Below, piece by piece: positions 15,292 to 24,205 of a stretch of 64,000 bases of DNA (within the stretch, counting starts at the first letter, position 1; the number at the start of each line of letters is the position of its first letter). A program made the position numbers and the translations under genes. Below the pieces are notes generated by a model. The model was given only the letters and a program-made list of their open reading frames with translations, was not told the DNA's origin and ran no database searches. The stretch lies in contig NZ_JALNMI010000003.1 in assembly GCF_023156585.1 (NCBI RefSeq), forward strand, positions 1 through 64,000, given 5' to 3'. This DNA comes from Subsaxibacter sp. CAU 1640. Its GTDB lineage: Bacteria; Bacteroidota; Bacteroidia; Flavobacteriales; Flavobacteriaceae.

Positions 15292-16374
15292 ATGAAAAAC
15301 ACAGCCTTAACATCCACTCACGAAGCTCTTGGAGCAAAAATGGTTCCTTTTGCAGGATATAATATGCCTGTTCAGTATGAAGGTGTCAATATTGAACACG
15401 AAACCGTTCGAAAAGCTGTTGGTGTATTTGATGTGTCTCATATGGGCGAATTCTTGATTGAAGGACCGAATGCATTGGACTTAATTCAAAAAGTAAGCAG
15501 TAATGATGCCTCAAAATTGACCATTGGAAAAGCGCAATACAGCTGTCTGCCGAATGAAGAAGGTGGCATTGTGGACGATTTGATTATTTATAAGGTTAAA
15601 GAAGAAACATATTTATTGGTTGTAAATGCCAGCAATATTGAAAAAGATTGGAACTGGATTTCATCAAAAAATGATGTTGGAGCTGAAATGCGCGATTTGA
15701 GTGAGGATTATTCTCTTTTGGCTATTCAAGGTCCAAAAGCGGTTGAAGCGATGCAAAGCTTGTCTAGTCACGATTTGTCATCTATCGCATTTTATAATTT
15801 TATCGTCGGTGATTTTGCAGGTATTGAGCACGTGATTATTTCGTCAACAGGTTATACAGGAAGTGGCGGATTTGAAATCTACTGTAAAAATTCTGAAGTG
15901 AAACAGGTTTGGGATAAAGTTCTCGAAGCTGGCGCTGACTATGGAATCAAACCGATTGGTTTGGCAGCCCGTGATACTTTACGATTGGAAATGGGTTATT
16001 GCCTTTATGGAAATGATATTGATGATACCACCTCACCTATTGAAGCAGGTTTGGGTTGGGTGACAAAATTCACCAAGGATTTTACAAATTCTGAAGCCTT
16101 AAAAGAAGAAAAAGAAAGAGGTCCAGAGCGCAAATTGGTAGCATTTGAGTTGGACGAACGTGGCATTCCGCGTCACGGTTATGATATTGTTGATGGCAAC
16201 GGAAAAACTATTGGTGTAGTGACTTCAGGAACGATGTCGCCTTCTATGAATAAAGGTATTGGTTTGGGCTATGTTCCAACAATTTTCTCTGAAGTTGGCA
16301 GTAAAATCAATATTCAAATTCGTAAAAATGCCATTCCTGCAACGGTTGTAAAATTGCCTTTTTATAAAGCCTAA
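15292..16374 (+). CDS. gcvT: Aminomethyltransferase (glycine cleavage T protein)
   Basis: The T protein transfers the methylene group from the H-protein-bound aminomethyl arm to tetrahydrofolate. The 360-residue protein starts [20 protein letters not shown] at ATG 15292; the in-frame ATG at 15274 lies inside the palindrome and adds six unusual residues. FDVSHMGEF (about 44-52), the folate-binding core [11 protein letters not shown] (about 190-200) and the C-terminal [16 protein letters not shown] are all typical. The genes for the P and H proteins are not in the window, but lpdA (the L protein) is at 21.7 kb. Confidence 0.95.
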   Translation: MKNTALTSTHEALGAKMVPFAGYNMPVQYEGVNIEHETVRKAVGVFDVSHMGEFLIEGPNALDLIQKVSSNDASKLTIGKAQYSCLPNEEGGIVDDLIIYKVKEETYLLVVNASNIEKDWNWISSKNDVGAEMRDLSEDYSLLAIQGPKAVEAMQSLSSHDLSSIAFYNFIVGDFAGIEHVIISSTGYTGSGGFEIYCKNSEVKQVWDKVLEAGADYGIKPIGLAARDTLRLEMGYCLYGNDIDDTTSPIEAGLGWVTKFTKDFTNSEALKEEKERGPERKLVAFELDERGIPRHGYDIVDGNGKTIGVVTSGTMSPSMNKGIGLGYVPTIFSEVGSKINIQIRKNAIPATVVKLPFYKA

Positions 16375-16407
16375 ATGGATTAACTTCTCTACCGGAAACG
16401 ACTTTTG

Positions 16408-17238
16408 ATGCAAGAACGAGAAGAAAAACATAGAATTTTAATCCTTGGAGCCAGTGGCTTTTTGGGCAATTCGCTTTACAAGGAACTTTGCCCTTATTTC
16501 AATACGTTTGGTACGTATTGCACCACAAACGCTTCGTATGAAAAGAATAAACACTTCTTTCAATATAACGTACAAGAAGATGATATTTTTGAAATTCTTG
16601 AAGCTGTAAGACCTTCTATTGTAATTTCCGCTTTGCGTGGCGATTTTCATTCTCAAACCCTCGCACATCAACATCTGATGGAATATCTGGTGTTGAACAA
16701 CTGTAAAATCATCTTTCTATCATCAGCCAATGTGTTTGATGCCTACAGTAAATTTCCCAGTTATGAAGATGATAAAACCTTGAGCGAGAGTATTTATGGG
16801 CATTTCAAAATAAAGATTGAAAATATGTTGCTTCGTTTGCCAAAAAAGCAAGTTGCTGTTCTTCGTCTTCCAATGGTTTTTGGTTCACAGTCTCCTCGTA
16901 TCAAAGAACTGAAACAACACATTCACGACAAAACTCCCATCGAGATTTTCCCAAACTTGATTATGAATGTCACCACAGATTTTAAAGTGACGCAACAGGT
17001 TCATTATATCATCAATAGAGCAAAATATGGCGTGTTTCATCTTGGAAGTACTGATTTGGTGCATCACGATGATTTTATAAAAGAATTGGTTACGGCGCTT
17101 ACTCCTATCAATGTGCAGTACAAACACGTGTTTACAACCAATGAAGACCGCTACCTTGCAGTGATGCCCAAAGCCAATAAATTGCCCAAACATCTTCAAA
17201 TTACCAGCAGCGAAGTCCTGGAAGAATTGAAAGTCTGA
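16408..17238 (+). CDS. SDR-family NAD(P)-binding protein (RmlD-like)
   Basis: This is an extended short-chain dehydrogenase-like protein of 276 residues, similar to dTDP-4-dehydrorhamnose reductases. The nucleotide-binding ILILGASGFLGNSLYKEL is at about 9-26, followed by VISALRGD, an IIFLSSANVFDA strand and LRLPMVFGSQSPR. The usual YxxxK is represented by YGHFKIKIE at about 128-136, so the catalytic Tyr-x3-Lys is present. The substrate is unknown. ATG 16408 is preferred over an adjacent TTG at 16405. It follows gcvT by 33 bp. Confidence 0.8.
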   Translation: MQEREEKHRILILGASGFLGNSLYKELCPYFNTFGTYCTTNASYEKNKHFFQYNVQEDDIFEILEAVRPSIVISALRGDFHSQTLAHQHLMEYLVLNNCKIIFLSSANVFDAYSKFPSYEDDKTLSESIYGHFKIKIENMLLRLPKKQVAVLRLPMVFGSQSPRIKELKQHIHDKTPIEIFPNLIMNVTTDFKVTQQVHYIINRAKYGVFHLGSTDLVHHDDFIKELVTALTPINVQYKHVFTTNEDRYLAVMPKANKLPKHLQITSSEVLEELKV

Positions 17239-17246
17239 AAAGTTAT

Positions 17247-17360
17247 GAGTGCCTAAAGTACTTGGAGTGCCTAAAGTTCTAAAGGTTTATGTCAATAAAT
17301 AGATTTAAATTTAAGTTCTCAAAACTTTAAGTACTTATTACTTTCAAACTTTAGGCACTT
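17247..17360. repeat. Direct and inverted repeats of GAGTGCCTAAAGT
   Basis: GAGTGCCTAAAGTACTT (17247-17263) is followed by GAGTGCCTAAAGTTCT (17265-17280). The reverse complement ACTTTAGGCACTT appears at 17348-17360, and CTTTAAGTACTT lies between. The whole gap between the SDR gene and the dehydratase gene could fold as one imperfect hairpin. Confidence 0.8.
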
Positions 17361-17408
17361 AAAACTTAAAATATTTCGCTAACTTTAAATCACCTAAAAC
17401 TAGAATAG

Positions 17409-17699
17409 ATGAAAAAGTTAGATAAAGACACTATCGAAGCGAAATTACTTCAGTTCCCAGACTGGGATTATTACGACGATGCCATTCACGCAGAGTTCGA
17501 ATTTGATAACTTCAAGGATTGCTTTAGCGCCATGAGCCGGATAGCTTTCGAATGTGAAGCCCTTAACCATCATCCAGATTGGACCAATGTTTATAATGTG
17601 CTCACCATCTCATTGTCCACACATTCAGCAAAAGGTGTTACCGAAAAAGACTTCCAATTGGCAGAAGCCATTGAAGCCATTGTAGAGGTTCAAGATTAA
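17409..17699 (+). CDS. 4a-hydroxytetrahydrobiopterin dehydratase
   Basis: This pterin-4a-carbinolamine dehydratase recycles the pterin cofactor of aromatic amino acid hydroxylases. It has 96 residues, normal length. The active-site signature is the His pair in ALNHHPDWTNVYN (about 52-64) with the downstream LSTHSAKGVTEKDFQLAEAI. A phenylalanine hydroxylase is expected elsewhere in the genome. ATG 17409 follows a palindromic intergenic region. Confidence 0.92.
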   Translation: MKKLDKDTIEAKLLQFPDWDYYDDAIHAEFEFDNFKDCFSAMSRIAFECEALNHHPDWTNVYNVLTISLSTHSAKGVTEKDFQLAEAIEAIVEVQD

Positions 17700-17823
17700 T
17701 TTGTATTATACATTAGCTTTTTTCTAAATTTGCCAATGAATGTTGACAGACTGATGCATTCTTATGCATTGCTATGTCATATGACATACAATCAATTATT
17801 TAAAAATTAAATCATAAATAGAA

Positions 17824-18546
17824 ATGGGTAGAGCTTTTGAATTTAGGAAGGCACGAAAGATGAAACGTTGGTCTGCGATGAGCAAGGCCTTTACACGCAT
17901 TGGTAAAGATATCGTCATGGCGGTAAAAGAAGGTGGCCCAGACCCAGACAGTAATGCACGTTTAAGAGCCGTCATTCAAAATGCGAAATCTGTGAACATG
18001 CCAAAAGACAACGTAGAGCGCGCCATTAAGCGTGCTTCTGATAAAAGTCTTGGTGATTTTAAAGAAGTACTTTTTGAAGGTTATGCACCACACGGCATCG
18101 CCATTTTAGTGGAAACAGCAACTGATAACAATACACGAACAGTCGCCAACATCCGTAGTTACTTCAATAAATGCGATGGAAGTTTGGGCACTTCTGGCTC
18201 TGTGGTGTTTATGTTTGACCATACCTGCAACTTCAGAATTCCTGCGGATGGCATTGATGTGGAAGAACTGGAATTGGAAATGATCGATTTTGGAGTCGAA
18301 GAAGTATTTGCTGATGAAGATGGCATTATGATTTATGCGCCTTTTGAAAGCTTTGGTGCCATTCAGAGCGAACTTGAAAGCAGAGGTATTGAAATTTTAT
18401 CTTCAGGGTTTGAACGCATTCCGCAAGTGACTAAACAACTTACTCCCGAACAAGCAGCTGATGTTGAAAAACTTCTAGAAAAAATTGAAGAAGATGATGA
18501 CGTTCAGAATGTGTATCATACCATGGAAGAATCTTCTGAAGAGTAA
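17824..18546 (+). CDS. YebC/PmpR family protein
   Basis: The 240-residue protein belongs to the YebC/TACO1 family, annotated as DNA-binding regulators and more recently linked to translation of proline-rich stretches. It starts MGRAFEFRKARKMKRWSAMSKAFTRIGKDI, a variant of the usual AGHSKWANIKHRK start that I associate with the Bacteroidota form. The conserved GGPDPDSNARLRAVIQNAK, MPKDNVERAIKRA, EGYAPHGIAILVE and TDNNTRTVANIRSYF follow. The acidic C-terminus (EEDDDVQNVYHTMEESSEE) is typical. It is a single gene closed by a good terminator. Confidence 0.93.
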   Translation: MGRAFEFRKARKMKRWSAMSKAFTRIGKDIVMAVKEGGPDPDSNARLRAVIQNAKSVNMPKDNVERAIKRASDKSLGDFKEVLFEGYAPHGIAILVETATDNNTRTVANIRSYFNKCDGSLGTSGSVVFMFDHTCNFRIPADGIDVEELELEMIDFGVEEVFADEDGIMIYAPFESFGAIQSELESRGIEILSSGFERIPQVTKQLTPEQAADVEKLLEKIEEDDDVQNVYHTMEESSEE

Positions 18547-18570
18547 ACTAAAAATTAAAATATTTATTAG

Positions 18571-18598
18571 AAAGAGAACCAGTTGTGTTCTCTTTTTT
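18571..18598 (+). terminator. Intrinsic terminator after the YebC gene
   Basis: AAAGAGAAC (18571-18579), loop CAGTTGT, GTTCTCTTT (18587-18595), running into a T tract. It lies 25 bp after the stop codon. The 170 bp that follow are AT-rich without visible features. Confidence 0.85.
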
Positions 18599-18768
18599 AT
18601 TCTTCATCAATTTTATTCCTTTATATTTTAGGATGCCTTTTAAAGTGTTTTGAGATTTAATTGGGGTTTCAAGAGTTTTTTTGTATTGCTTTTGGGAAGT
18701 TGGGAATTATAAATTTTGAAAAAACGTAAAGATCGTAAGTAAAAACATTAACAATAGCGAAATATTAT

Positions 18769-19299
18769 CTATTCACATTCTTTTTGCAATGGTTTGTTTT
18801 TCCATTGAATCCAGTATTCTTGGAGGCCTTCTGGAGTTGTTTTGAGTGTGCTGATGTTGAGTTGGTGGTTTAGTAGTGTGACGTTTTTTAATTCTTCTTT
18901 TCTACCTTCTAGTGCTGGTGTGTGATTCCAGCCACCAACGTGGTCGAAGGACGTATAAGCATTGCATTTTGAAGCAACGGAAACAAATGGGATTTGCAAA
19001 GTATAAACGACATTGCCTGTTCCCATACCTTTAGTGCTCATTTGTATGGCTTCAAAGTTTACTTTTTTATAGTTTTTGGATTTGTACAATTCTTTGAGTT
19101 TATCACCCACAGCTTTGCTCATCTTGTTAGAGAATTTATGTGCGACGTCGCTACCATCGATGAATTCTGGGCCTGTGTAGGAGCTACTACAACCATTCTC
19201 TGTGCAATTGATACTGACATCTTGCTGCTTTGTTGTTTTATCTGATTGGCAACTTAAATGGAATAGGACTATAAGAATGGTGTATAGTGGGAGGTTCAT
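18769..19299 (-). CDS. Hypothetical lipoprotein
   Basis: The protein has 176 residues with a short lipoprotein signal (MNLPLYTILIVLFHLSC, Cys17). After it comes SINCTENGCSSSYTGPEFIDGSDVAHKFSN, then a mixed alpha/beta domain and a Cys near the C-terminus (QKECE). I do not recognise a family. It is the last gene of a three-gene minus-strand run, three bases after the preceding ORF, so the two are almost certainly co-translated. Periplasmic location is inferred from the lipobox. Confidence 0.7.
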   Translation of the reverse strand: MNLPLYTILIVLFHLSCQSDKTTKQQDVSINCTENGCSSSYTGPEFIDGSDVAHKFSNKMSKAVGDKLKELYKSKNYKKVNFEAIQMSTKGMGTGNVVYTLQIPFVSVASKCNAYTSFDHVGGWNHTPALEGRKEELKNVTLLNHQLNISTLKTTPEGLQEYWIQWKNKPLQKECE

Positions 19300-19302
19300 A
19301 GA

Positions 19303-19875
19303 CTAACTATCTATTGGTTTTAATTTTTTATTGGCGACTAATTTTTCAAGAAAGTTAATAATTATATCCCGACACTGGTTTAGATGCTCGAGTGTTTCGG
19401 GTTGATGCTTGGTCTCCAAAACTAACACGGTTTGATCAAATGGAATGTTTGGATTATGATACTTTTCAAATTTTCGGATTGACAGTTTTAGATCTGGGCA
19501 CACTATAAATAATTTCTCGATTTTAGCATGTGGTATATACTCGTTGATTTCATTATGAGAAGCCTTAATAACTAATTTTCCGGTAGAAAAGAATAATTGT
19601 TTCCAACGAGACAATTGATGAATTTCAACTCGCCATTTTTCAACTGTTTCAATAGGTGTTGTGATAGTTAAACCGTTTCCCGTATATGTTGAAGATCCAG
19701 GGTTCGCAGATTTATTAACTTTTTGCTGATAATAAATTTGCAGATCATGGAAGTTCTCCACAGCGCTGTACATTTGTTGTTTTCCATATAGATAATGAGT
19801 CTCTTCGCTAGAATCTATCAATTGATTTTCTTTAACGAAAGCTTTCCAATTGTCATCTATTTTTTTCCAATTCAA
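19303..19875 (-). CDS. Hypothetical protein, 190 aa, TTG start
   Basis: This is an open frame of 190 residues with no recognised domain, no signal peptide and no membrane helix. The N-terminus is NWKKIDDNWKAFVKENQLI, and the rest mixes helices with strands (KLSIRKFEKYHNPNIPFDQTVLVLETKH). The first plausible start is TTG at 19875, as the next ATG is 34 codons later. It lies between the transglutaminase-like gene (59 bp) and the lipoprotein gene (3 bp), so it is probably part of one transcript. Function unknown. Confidence 0.65.
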   Translation of the reverse strand: MNWKKIDDNWKAFVKENQLIDSSEETHYLYGKQQMYSAVENFHDLQIYYQQKVNKSANPGSSTYTGNGLTITTPIETVEKWRVEIHQLSRWKQLFFSTGKLVIKASHNEINEYIPHAKIEKLFIVCPDLKLSIRKFEKYHNPNIPFDQTVLVLETKHQPETLEHLNQCRDIIINFLEKLVANKKLKPIDS

Positions 19876-19934
19876 TTTTTGCAGTTATATGTGAATCATA
19901 TTATTTAATTCTTGCATAAAGATAATCTTTTACT

Positions 19935-20948
19935 TCACCCCTTCACCTCAAAGGTATGGCTCGAAATTAGATCTGTGCCAATCATTAGATGAACATCGTA
20001 GATGCCTGTGCGGTCAAAACTGTATTCGATGGTGAGGGTTTGATGGTTGATGGTGGTGTTTTCTGGGTGGATGGTTTTTGAACTGCTGCCATCGTCTAGC
20101 ATCAATTTGACGTCTTTTACATTAATTGTTTTTGAAAGTTCACACTGAAAAGTGACCTTTTGGTATTTATAGACGGTATTGAAAAGTGTTTTTGGCTGAC
20201 TGTAAGCATTGAGATTTCTATAGGTTTTGCCATAGATAATGGGTGCATCGAGAAAATCTTGGTAAGTGGGATTACTGTTTTCCAATAAGAGCCACTTCTG
20301 CTCTACCGGAAAATGATTGATGGCAAACAATTTTGGACTTGCCAAAAAGAAGCCGTCATTGTAATTAAATTCAAACTTATTGGTTTCAGGGTGTGGTGTG
20401 CCGCTCGCCCAAGTAGGGTCGCACAGATACCATTTGCCATTCAGCTTTACAGCATTCCAGGCGTGGTTGGGCATATCCAAGGTGCTAACATCAATTGTAC
20501 TTGTTTTGGCGAAGCCTTGAATGATTTGACATTCAATCTGTGATAAATCACTTAGTTTCTTTACCAAATAGGCATAGCCAGAACAAATGGTACGCTGCTT
20601 ACGAAGTAGTTTTTTAAAAGACTGCTTTCGGAATCTAGCATTCCACTCTTCGAGCTTTAGGCTGTCATTTTTATAACGTTGACGTTTACGTTGGTTAATT
20701 TCAAACAATCCATAATCATTTGAAATGTTGCTAGAAACCCATTTGAATATGGCCCTGAATTTTTCAACATCTGTAGAAAGTGATGAAGTGAGATTGTGTG
20801 AGAGCAATGGCAGGTTGTATAGACCATCATTTTTGTATTCCAATGCTATGCTATCGGCCTTATTGAAATTGACCGTTGCAAAATCTGACCTTTGGGCATA
20901 GGATTGGAATACACTAATGACAAGTGCTATGAATAGCCATAATCTCAT
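19935..20948 (-). CDS. Secreted transglutaminase-like protein
   Basis: The 337-residue protein has a signal peptide (MRLWLFIALVISVFQSYAQ). The transglutaminase-like core has Cys122 in RTICSGYAYLVKKL, His162 in MPNHAWNAVKL and Asp177 in WYLCDPTWASG, so the Cys-His-Asp triad is complete. It is followed by a beta-sandwich-like region (YKYQKVTFQCELSKTI...). Such bacterial domains act as peptidases or cross-linkers on the cell surface; the substrate is unknown. It is 15 bp downstream of the regulatory-domain gene on the same strand. Confidence 0.85.
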   Translation of the reverse strand: MRLWLFIALVISVFQSYAQRSDFATVNFNKADSIALEYKNDGLYNLPLLSHNLTSSLSTDVEKFRAIFKWVSSNISNDYGLFEINQRKRQRYKNDSLKLEEWNARFRKQSFKKLLRKQRTICSGYAYLVKKLSDLSQIECQIIQGFAKTSTIDVSTLDMPNHAWNAVKLNGKWYLCDPTWASGTPHPETNKFEFNYNDGFFLASPKLFAINHFPVEQKWLLLENSNPTYQDFLDAPIIYGKTYRNLNAYSQPKTLFNTVYKYQKVTFQCELSKTINVKDVKLMLDDGSSSKTIHPENTTINHQTLTIEYSFDRTGIYDVHLMIGTDLISSHTFEVKG

Positions 20949-20963
20949 AAATAGATACTCGTT

Positions 20964-21380
20964 CTATTTGGTACGCTTTGATTTGTAGGGTTTGTCGCTG
21001 TTTGGTGCTCCTGAAAATTCGTATAAATCTTCGCTAAGCGTCAAACGGATGAAATCTACTCCATCTTTGATTTTCACTTCTTGCGTTAAAAATCCGAGAT
21101 ACGTAACCACCAGAACATCTCCTGTTTTTAAAGCTTTTGGAAAGGTGAACTCTCCTTTGCTATTGGTTGTAGTACCTGTGGTTCCACCTTTTAAGATGAC
21201 GCTGGCGCTTTCCAGTGGACCTTCTTGGTTACTAATGACACCTGTGATTGTGCGTTCAGTTTGCTGCGCTGGAGTTTGTGCAAACAGTGTATTTACCGAT
21301 ACGGATAGCATCATCAATAGAGCAAAGAAACCTAGCGTGCGCATCATTTTGTTTGGAATGTGTGTGACTTGTGCTTTCAT
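20964..21380 (-). CDS. Carboxypeptidase-like regulatory domain protein
   Basis: The 138-residue secreted protein consists of a signal peptide (hydrophobic 15-35, ending NTLFAQ) and one carboxypeptidase-D regulatory-like beta-sandwich: ITGVISNQEGPLESASVILK, GTTTNSKGEFTFPKAL, VLVVTYLGFLTQEVKI. The same module starts many TonB-dependent receptors, but here no plug or barrel follows. It probably leads the envelope gene run at 18.8-21.4 kb. An internal ATG at residue 12 or 13 (MMRTLG) could be the real start, giving a more usual signal peptide. Confidence 0.8.
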   Translation of the reverse strand: MKAQVTHIPNKMMRTLGFFALLMMLSVSVNTLFAQTPAQQTERTITGVISNQEGPLESASVILKGGTTGTTTNSKGEFTFPKALKTGDVLVVTYLGFLTQEVKIKDGVDFIRLTLSEDLYEFSGAPNSDKPYKSKRTK

Positions 21381-21611
21381 AATTATATAAGTTTTGTTTA
21401 ACCAAATGTATCTTAAAAGACAGGCAATTAAAATTGAAAATGAGTGAAAAGCCCGTTTGAATGAGTGACTGTCCTTTTAGTTAATAAAGATAGTAAAAAC
21501 TTGAGGATACAAATGTTAATTAATAGATCAAAGTACTACTCATTCCAATTACAAAAAAAATGTACAATCTTCTTTCCCAATCTAGTTATCATCTACATTT
21601 TAGATTTGGAA

Positions 21612-21644
21612 TTTGTAATTTGAAAATTAGTTTTTGTAACTTCG
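21612..21644 (+). promoter_or_regulatory. Candidate promoter of lpdA
   Basis: TTTG (21612-21615), 21 bp, then TAACTTCG (21637-21644), seven of eight positions of TAnnTTTG. The start codon is 30 bp downstream. Confidence 0.4.
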
Positions 21645-21673
21645 TAGCTTCTAATAAAGATTAAAAAATTCTC

Positions 21674-23050
21674 ATGAGTAAATACGATATTATTGTTCTT
21701 GGAAGTGGTCCTGGAGGCTATGTTACTGCTATTAGAGCGTCTCAATTAGGTTTTAAAACTGCTATCATAGAAAAAGAAAGTCTCGGAGGTGTATGCCTTA
21801 ATTGGGGCTGTATTCCTACCAAAGCATTATTGAAATCTGCACAGGTATTTGAATATCTAAAACACGCCGAAGATTATGGTCTTTCTGTAGAGCATTATGG
21901 AAAAGATTTTGATGCAGTTGTGAAACGTAGTCGTGGTGTTGCTGAAGGCATGAGCAAAGGTGTTCAGTTTCTTATGAAGAAGAATAAAATCGACGTCATT
22001 AATGGTTTTGGAAAAGTAAAACCAGGAAAAAAAGTAGATGTTGACGGAAAAGAATATAGCGCAGACCATATCATCATTGCTACTGGAGCACGTTCTCGCG
22101 AGTTGCCAAGCTTGAAACAAGATGGCAAAAAAGTCATTGGCTACAGAGAGGCTATGAGCCTTAAGGAGCAACCAAAGAAAATGATTGTTGTTGGTTCTGG
22201 AGCTATTGGCGTGGAGTTTGCATACTTCTACAACTCAATGGGCACCGAAGTAACTATTGTAGAGTTTATGCCAAATGTCGTGCCTGTTGAAGATGAAGAT
22301 GTGTCGAAACAATTGGAAAAATCATTCAAAAAGAGCGGTATCAATATTATGACTTCTTCGGAAGTTACTAAAGTTGATACTTCAGGTAATGGAGTAAAAG
22401 CAACCGTTAAGACTTCAAAAGGTGAAGAAACACTTGAGGCTGACATCATATTATCAGCTGTAGGCATCAAATCAAATATTGAAAATATTGGATTGGAAGA
22501 TGTTGGAATCGCTGTAGACAGAGACAAGATTTTGGTGAACAAATTTTATCAAACTAATATTCCTGGTTATTATGCCATTGGTGATGTTACACCAGGACAA
22601 GCGTTGGCACACGTTGCATCTGCAGAAGGTATTTTGTGTGTTGAAAAAATTGCTGGACAACACGTGGAAGCATTGGATTACGGAAATATTCCGGGATGTA
22701 CCTATTGTACACCAGAGGTTGCCAGCGTAGGATTAACCGAAAAACAGGCCAAAGAAAAAGGATACGACATCAAAGTTGGTAAGTTCCCGTTCTCTGCTTC
22801 TGGTAAAGCAAGTGCTTCTGGAGCCAAGGATGGTTTTGTAAAAGTGATTTTTGATGCCAAATATGGCGAGTGGTTAGGCTGCCATATGATTGGTGCTGGT
22901 GTTACCGACATGATTGCTGAAGCTGTATTAGGCCGTAAACTTGAAACTACAGGACACGAAGTATTGAAGGCTGTTCACCCTCACCCTACGATGAGTGAGG
23001 CAGTGATGGAAGCTGTGGCTGATGCTTATGGAGAAGTGATTCACTTGTAG
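21674..23050 (+). CDS. lpdA: Dihydrolipoyl dehydrogenase
   Basis: This FAD enzyme reoxidises lipoamide in 2-oxoacid dehydrogenase complexes and in glycine cleavage (E3/L protein). The 458-residue protein has the FAD-binding IIVLGSGPGGYVTAIRA (about 5-21), the redox disulfide Cys41/Cys46 in GGVCLNWGCIPTK, the NAD-binding VVGSGAIGVEFAY (about 173-185), GYYAIGDVTPG and the active-site His-Glu pair in VHPHPTMSEAVMEA. It is monocistronic and ends in a strong terminator. Confidence 0.95.
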   Translation: MSKYDIIVLGSGPGGYVTAIRASQLGFKTAIIEKESLGGVCLNWGCIPTKALLKSAQVFEYLKHAEDYGLSVEHYGKDFDAVVKRSRGVAEGMSKGVQFLMKKNKIDVINGFGKVKPGKKVDVDGKEYSADHIIIATGARSRELPSLKQDGKKVIGYREAMSLKEQPKKMIVVGSGAIGVEFAYFYNSMGTEVTIVEFMPNVVPVEDEDVSKQLEKSFKKSGINIMTSSEVTKVDTSGNGVKATVKTSKGEETLEADIILSAVGIKSNIENIGLEDVGIAVDRDKILVNKFYQTNIPGYYAIGDVTPGQALAHVASAEGILCVEKIAGQHVEALDYGNIPGCTYCTPEVASVGLTEKQAKEKGYDIKVGKFPFSASGKASASGAKDGFVKVIFDAKYGEWLGCHMIGAGVTDMIAEAVLGRKLETTGHEVLKAVHPHPTMSEAVMEAVADAYGEVIHL

Positions 23051-23070
23051 TATTCATAAAATATATTGAA

Positions 23071-23100
23071 AAAAGGCGGTTCAGAAATGAACCGCCTTTT
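23071..23100. terminator. Strong bidirectional terminator
   Basis: AAAAGGCGGTTCA (23071-23083), loop GAAA, TGAACCGCCTTTT (23088-23100): a perfect 13-bp stem between lpdA and the convergent beta-barrel gene. Confidence 0.9.
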
Positions 23101-23103
23101 TAA

Positions 23104-23697
23104 TTAAAATCTATATCCGAGTGTGATATGGAATGAGTTGAGTTTTGTTTTTAAATTGACTTCCTGATAAAAGGCTGGATCAAATTCATTCTCAATATAT
23201 TCTGTAGTTATCGCATCAGGAGTTCTATTAGTAAGTTCCAAAGCGTACCTCGCTTCTAAATAGAAATGTTCATTTATGTCATATCCCGCTCCAAAACTTG
23301 CGTCCAATCCAAACGTATTGATTGGCAAACCTTGTTTATCGCCAAAACTGAACGTTCCTTGGGGTCCTGCCATTAATCCAAACTTATCTGCCACATAATA
23401 TTTTAACATTACAGGTACAAATAGAAAAGTTTCATCATTAATAAAAGCAAATTGAGCACTTGGTTGTAGATAAAGTTTTTCAGAGATTTCACTGTTCAAT
23501 GAAATTCCAACGCTGACACCACCTTCAGAATTAGTAGCGGAAATGGAAGAATTATCAAGGCTAGATTTTGCTGTGGCACCAACGTAGCCTACAGTAATAC
23601 CAAATTGGTTTTGTTTTTTGTCGACAGTAGATGTGTCTTGGGCAATAATTGACGTTGTAACTACTAGACACAACGACAGCATAAGTAAATGTTTCAT
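23104..23697 (-). CDS. Outer-membrane beta-barrel protein (porin family)
   Basis: The 197-residue protein has a signal peptide (MKHLLMLSLCLVVTTSIIAQ) and eight or so amphipathic strands, including LYLQPSAQFAFIN, FGLMAGPQGTFSFG, GAGYDINEHFYLEARYALEL and the closing FHITLGYRF with C-terminal Phe. It resembles the small PorT/OmpW-like barrels common in Bacteroidota. It is the first of five related genes between here and xerD and the only one on the far side of aroQ. It is 16 bp downstream of aroQ. Confidence 0.85.
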   Translation of the reverse strand: MKHLLMLSLCLVVTTSIIAQDTSTVDKKQNQFGITVGYVGATAKSSLDNSSISATNSEGGVSVGISLNSEISEKLYLQPSAQFAFINDETFLFVPVMLKYYVADKFGLMAGPQGTFSFGDKQGLPINTFGLDASFGAGYDINEHFYLEARYALELTNRTPDAITTEYIENEFDPAFYQEVNLKTKLNSFHITLGYRF

Positions 23698-23713
23698 AGA
23701 TATAATTTAGGAT

Positions 23714-24130
23714 TTAGATAAAACTCTGTATTGCCAGCTCATAGCTTTGAAGACCAAAGCCAAGAATGACACCTTTCGCATTTGGAGACACATATGATTT
23801 ATGTCTGAATTTCTCCCTATTGAACGTATTTGAAATATGAACTTCCACCACAGGAACTTTTATTGCTTTTACGGCATCGCCAATTCCTACCGAAGTATGA
23901 GTGTAGGCCGCAGCGTTGAGGATAATACCATCATAAGAAAACCCAACCTCTTGCAATTTATCAATTAACTCCCCTTCTACATTAGATTGAAAATGTTCGA
24001 TATCAATATCTGGATATTTGCTTTTCAACTTATCCAGGAATTCCGTAAAAGACAAACTTCCATACAAGTCCGGCTCTCGTGTTCCAAGCAAATTTAAGTT
24101 GGGTCCGTTAATGATGATCAATTTTTTCAT
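23714..24130 (-). CDS. aroQ: Type II 3-dehydroquinate dehydratase
   Basis: It catalyses the third step of the shikimate pathway, as a small dodecameric enzyme. The 138-residue protein shows IINGPNLNLLGTREPDLYG (about 6-24, with the catalytic Tyr at 23), the substrate loop ILNAAAYTHTSVGIGDA and the catalytic His in VEVHISNTFNREKFRHKSY. A -7 box CAAAAATA (minus-strand TATTTTTG) is at 24144-24151, about 14 bp upstream. It sits within the beta-barrel gene array. Confidence 0.95.
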   Translation of the reverse strand: MKKLIIINGPNLNLLGTREPDLYGSLSFTEFLDKLKSKYPDIDIEHFQSNVEGELIDKLQEVGFSYDGIILNAAAYTHTSVGIGDAVKAIKVPVVEVHISNTFNREKFRHKSYVSPNAKGVILGFGLQSYELAIQSFI

Positions 24131-24143
24131 AAAGTAAATATAT

Positions 24144-24151
24144 CAAAAATA
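24144..24151 (-). promoter_or_regulatory. -7 promoter box of aroQ
   Basis: On the minus strand the sequence reads TATTTTTG, an exact TAnnTTTG match, 14 bp before the aroQ ATG at 24130. No clear -33 element is seen. Confidence 0.45.
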
Positions 24152-24156
24152 AAGCA

Positions 24157-24186
24157 CAAAAAAACCGAAGTTGTTGACTTCGGTTT
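24157..24186 (-). terminator. Intrinsic terminator of the broken barrel gene
   Basis: On the minus strand, a 9-10 bp stem (AAACCGAAGt / ...CTTCGGTTT, bases 24162-24186) runs into seven T. It ends the 24206-24844 gene before aroQ. The same ACCGAAG...CTTCGGT stem recurs near 26372-26397, and a shortened relative near 24992-25020. Confidence 0.8.
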
Positions 24187-24205
24187 CTTATAAGTTTTCA
24201 TTGGT

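Noticed and set aside
22612-22640. TTGGCAC followed by TTGCA inside lpdA as a second sigma-54 promoter
   Set aside because: Spacing between the -24 and -12 elements is one base short and it lies within a coding sequence.
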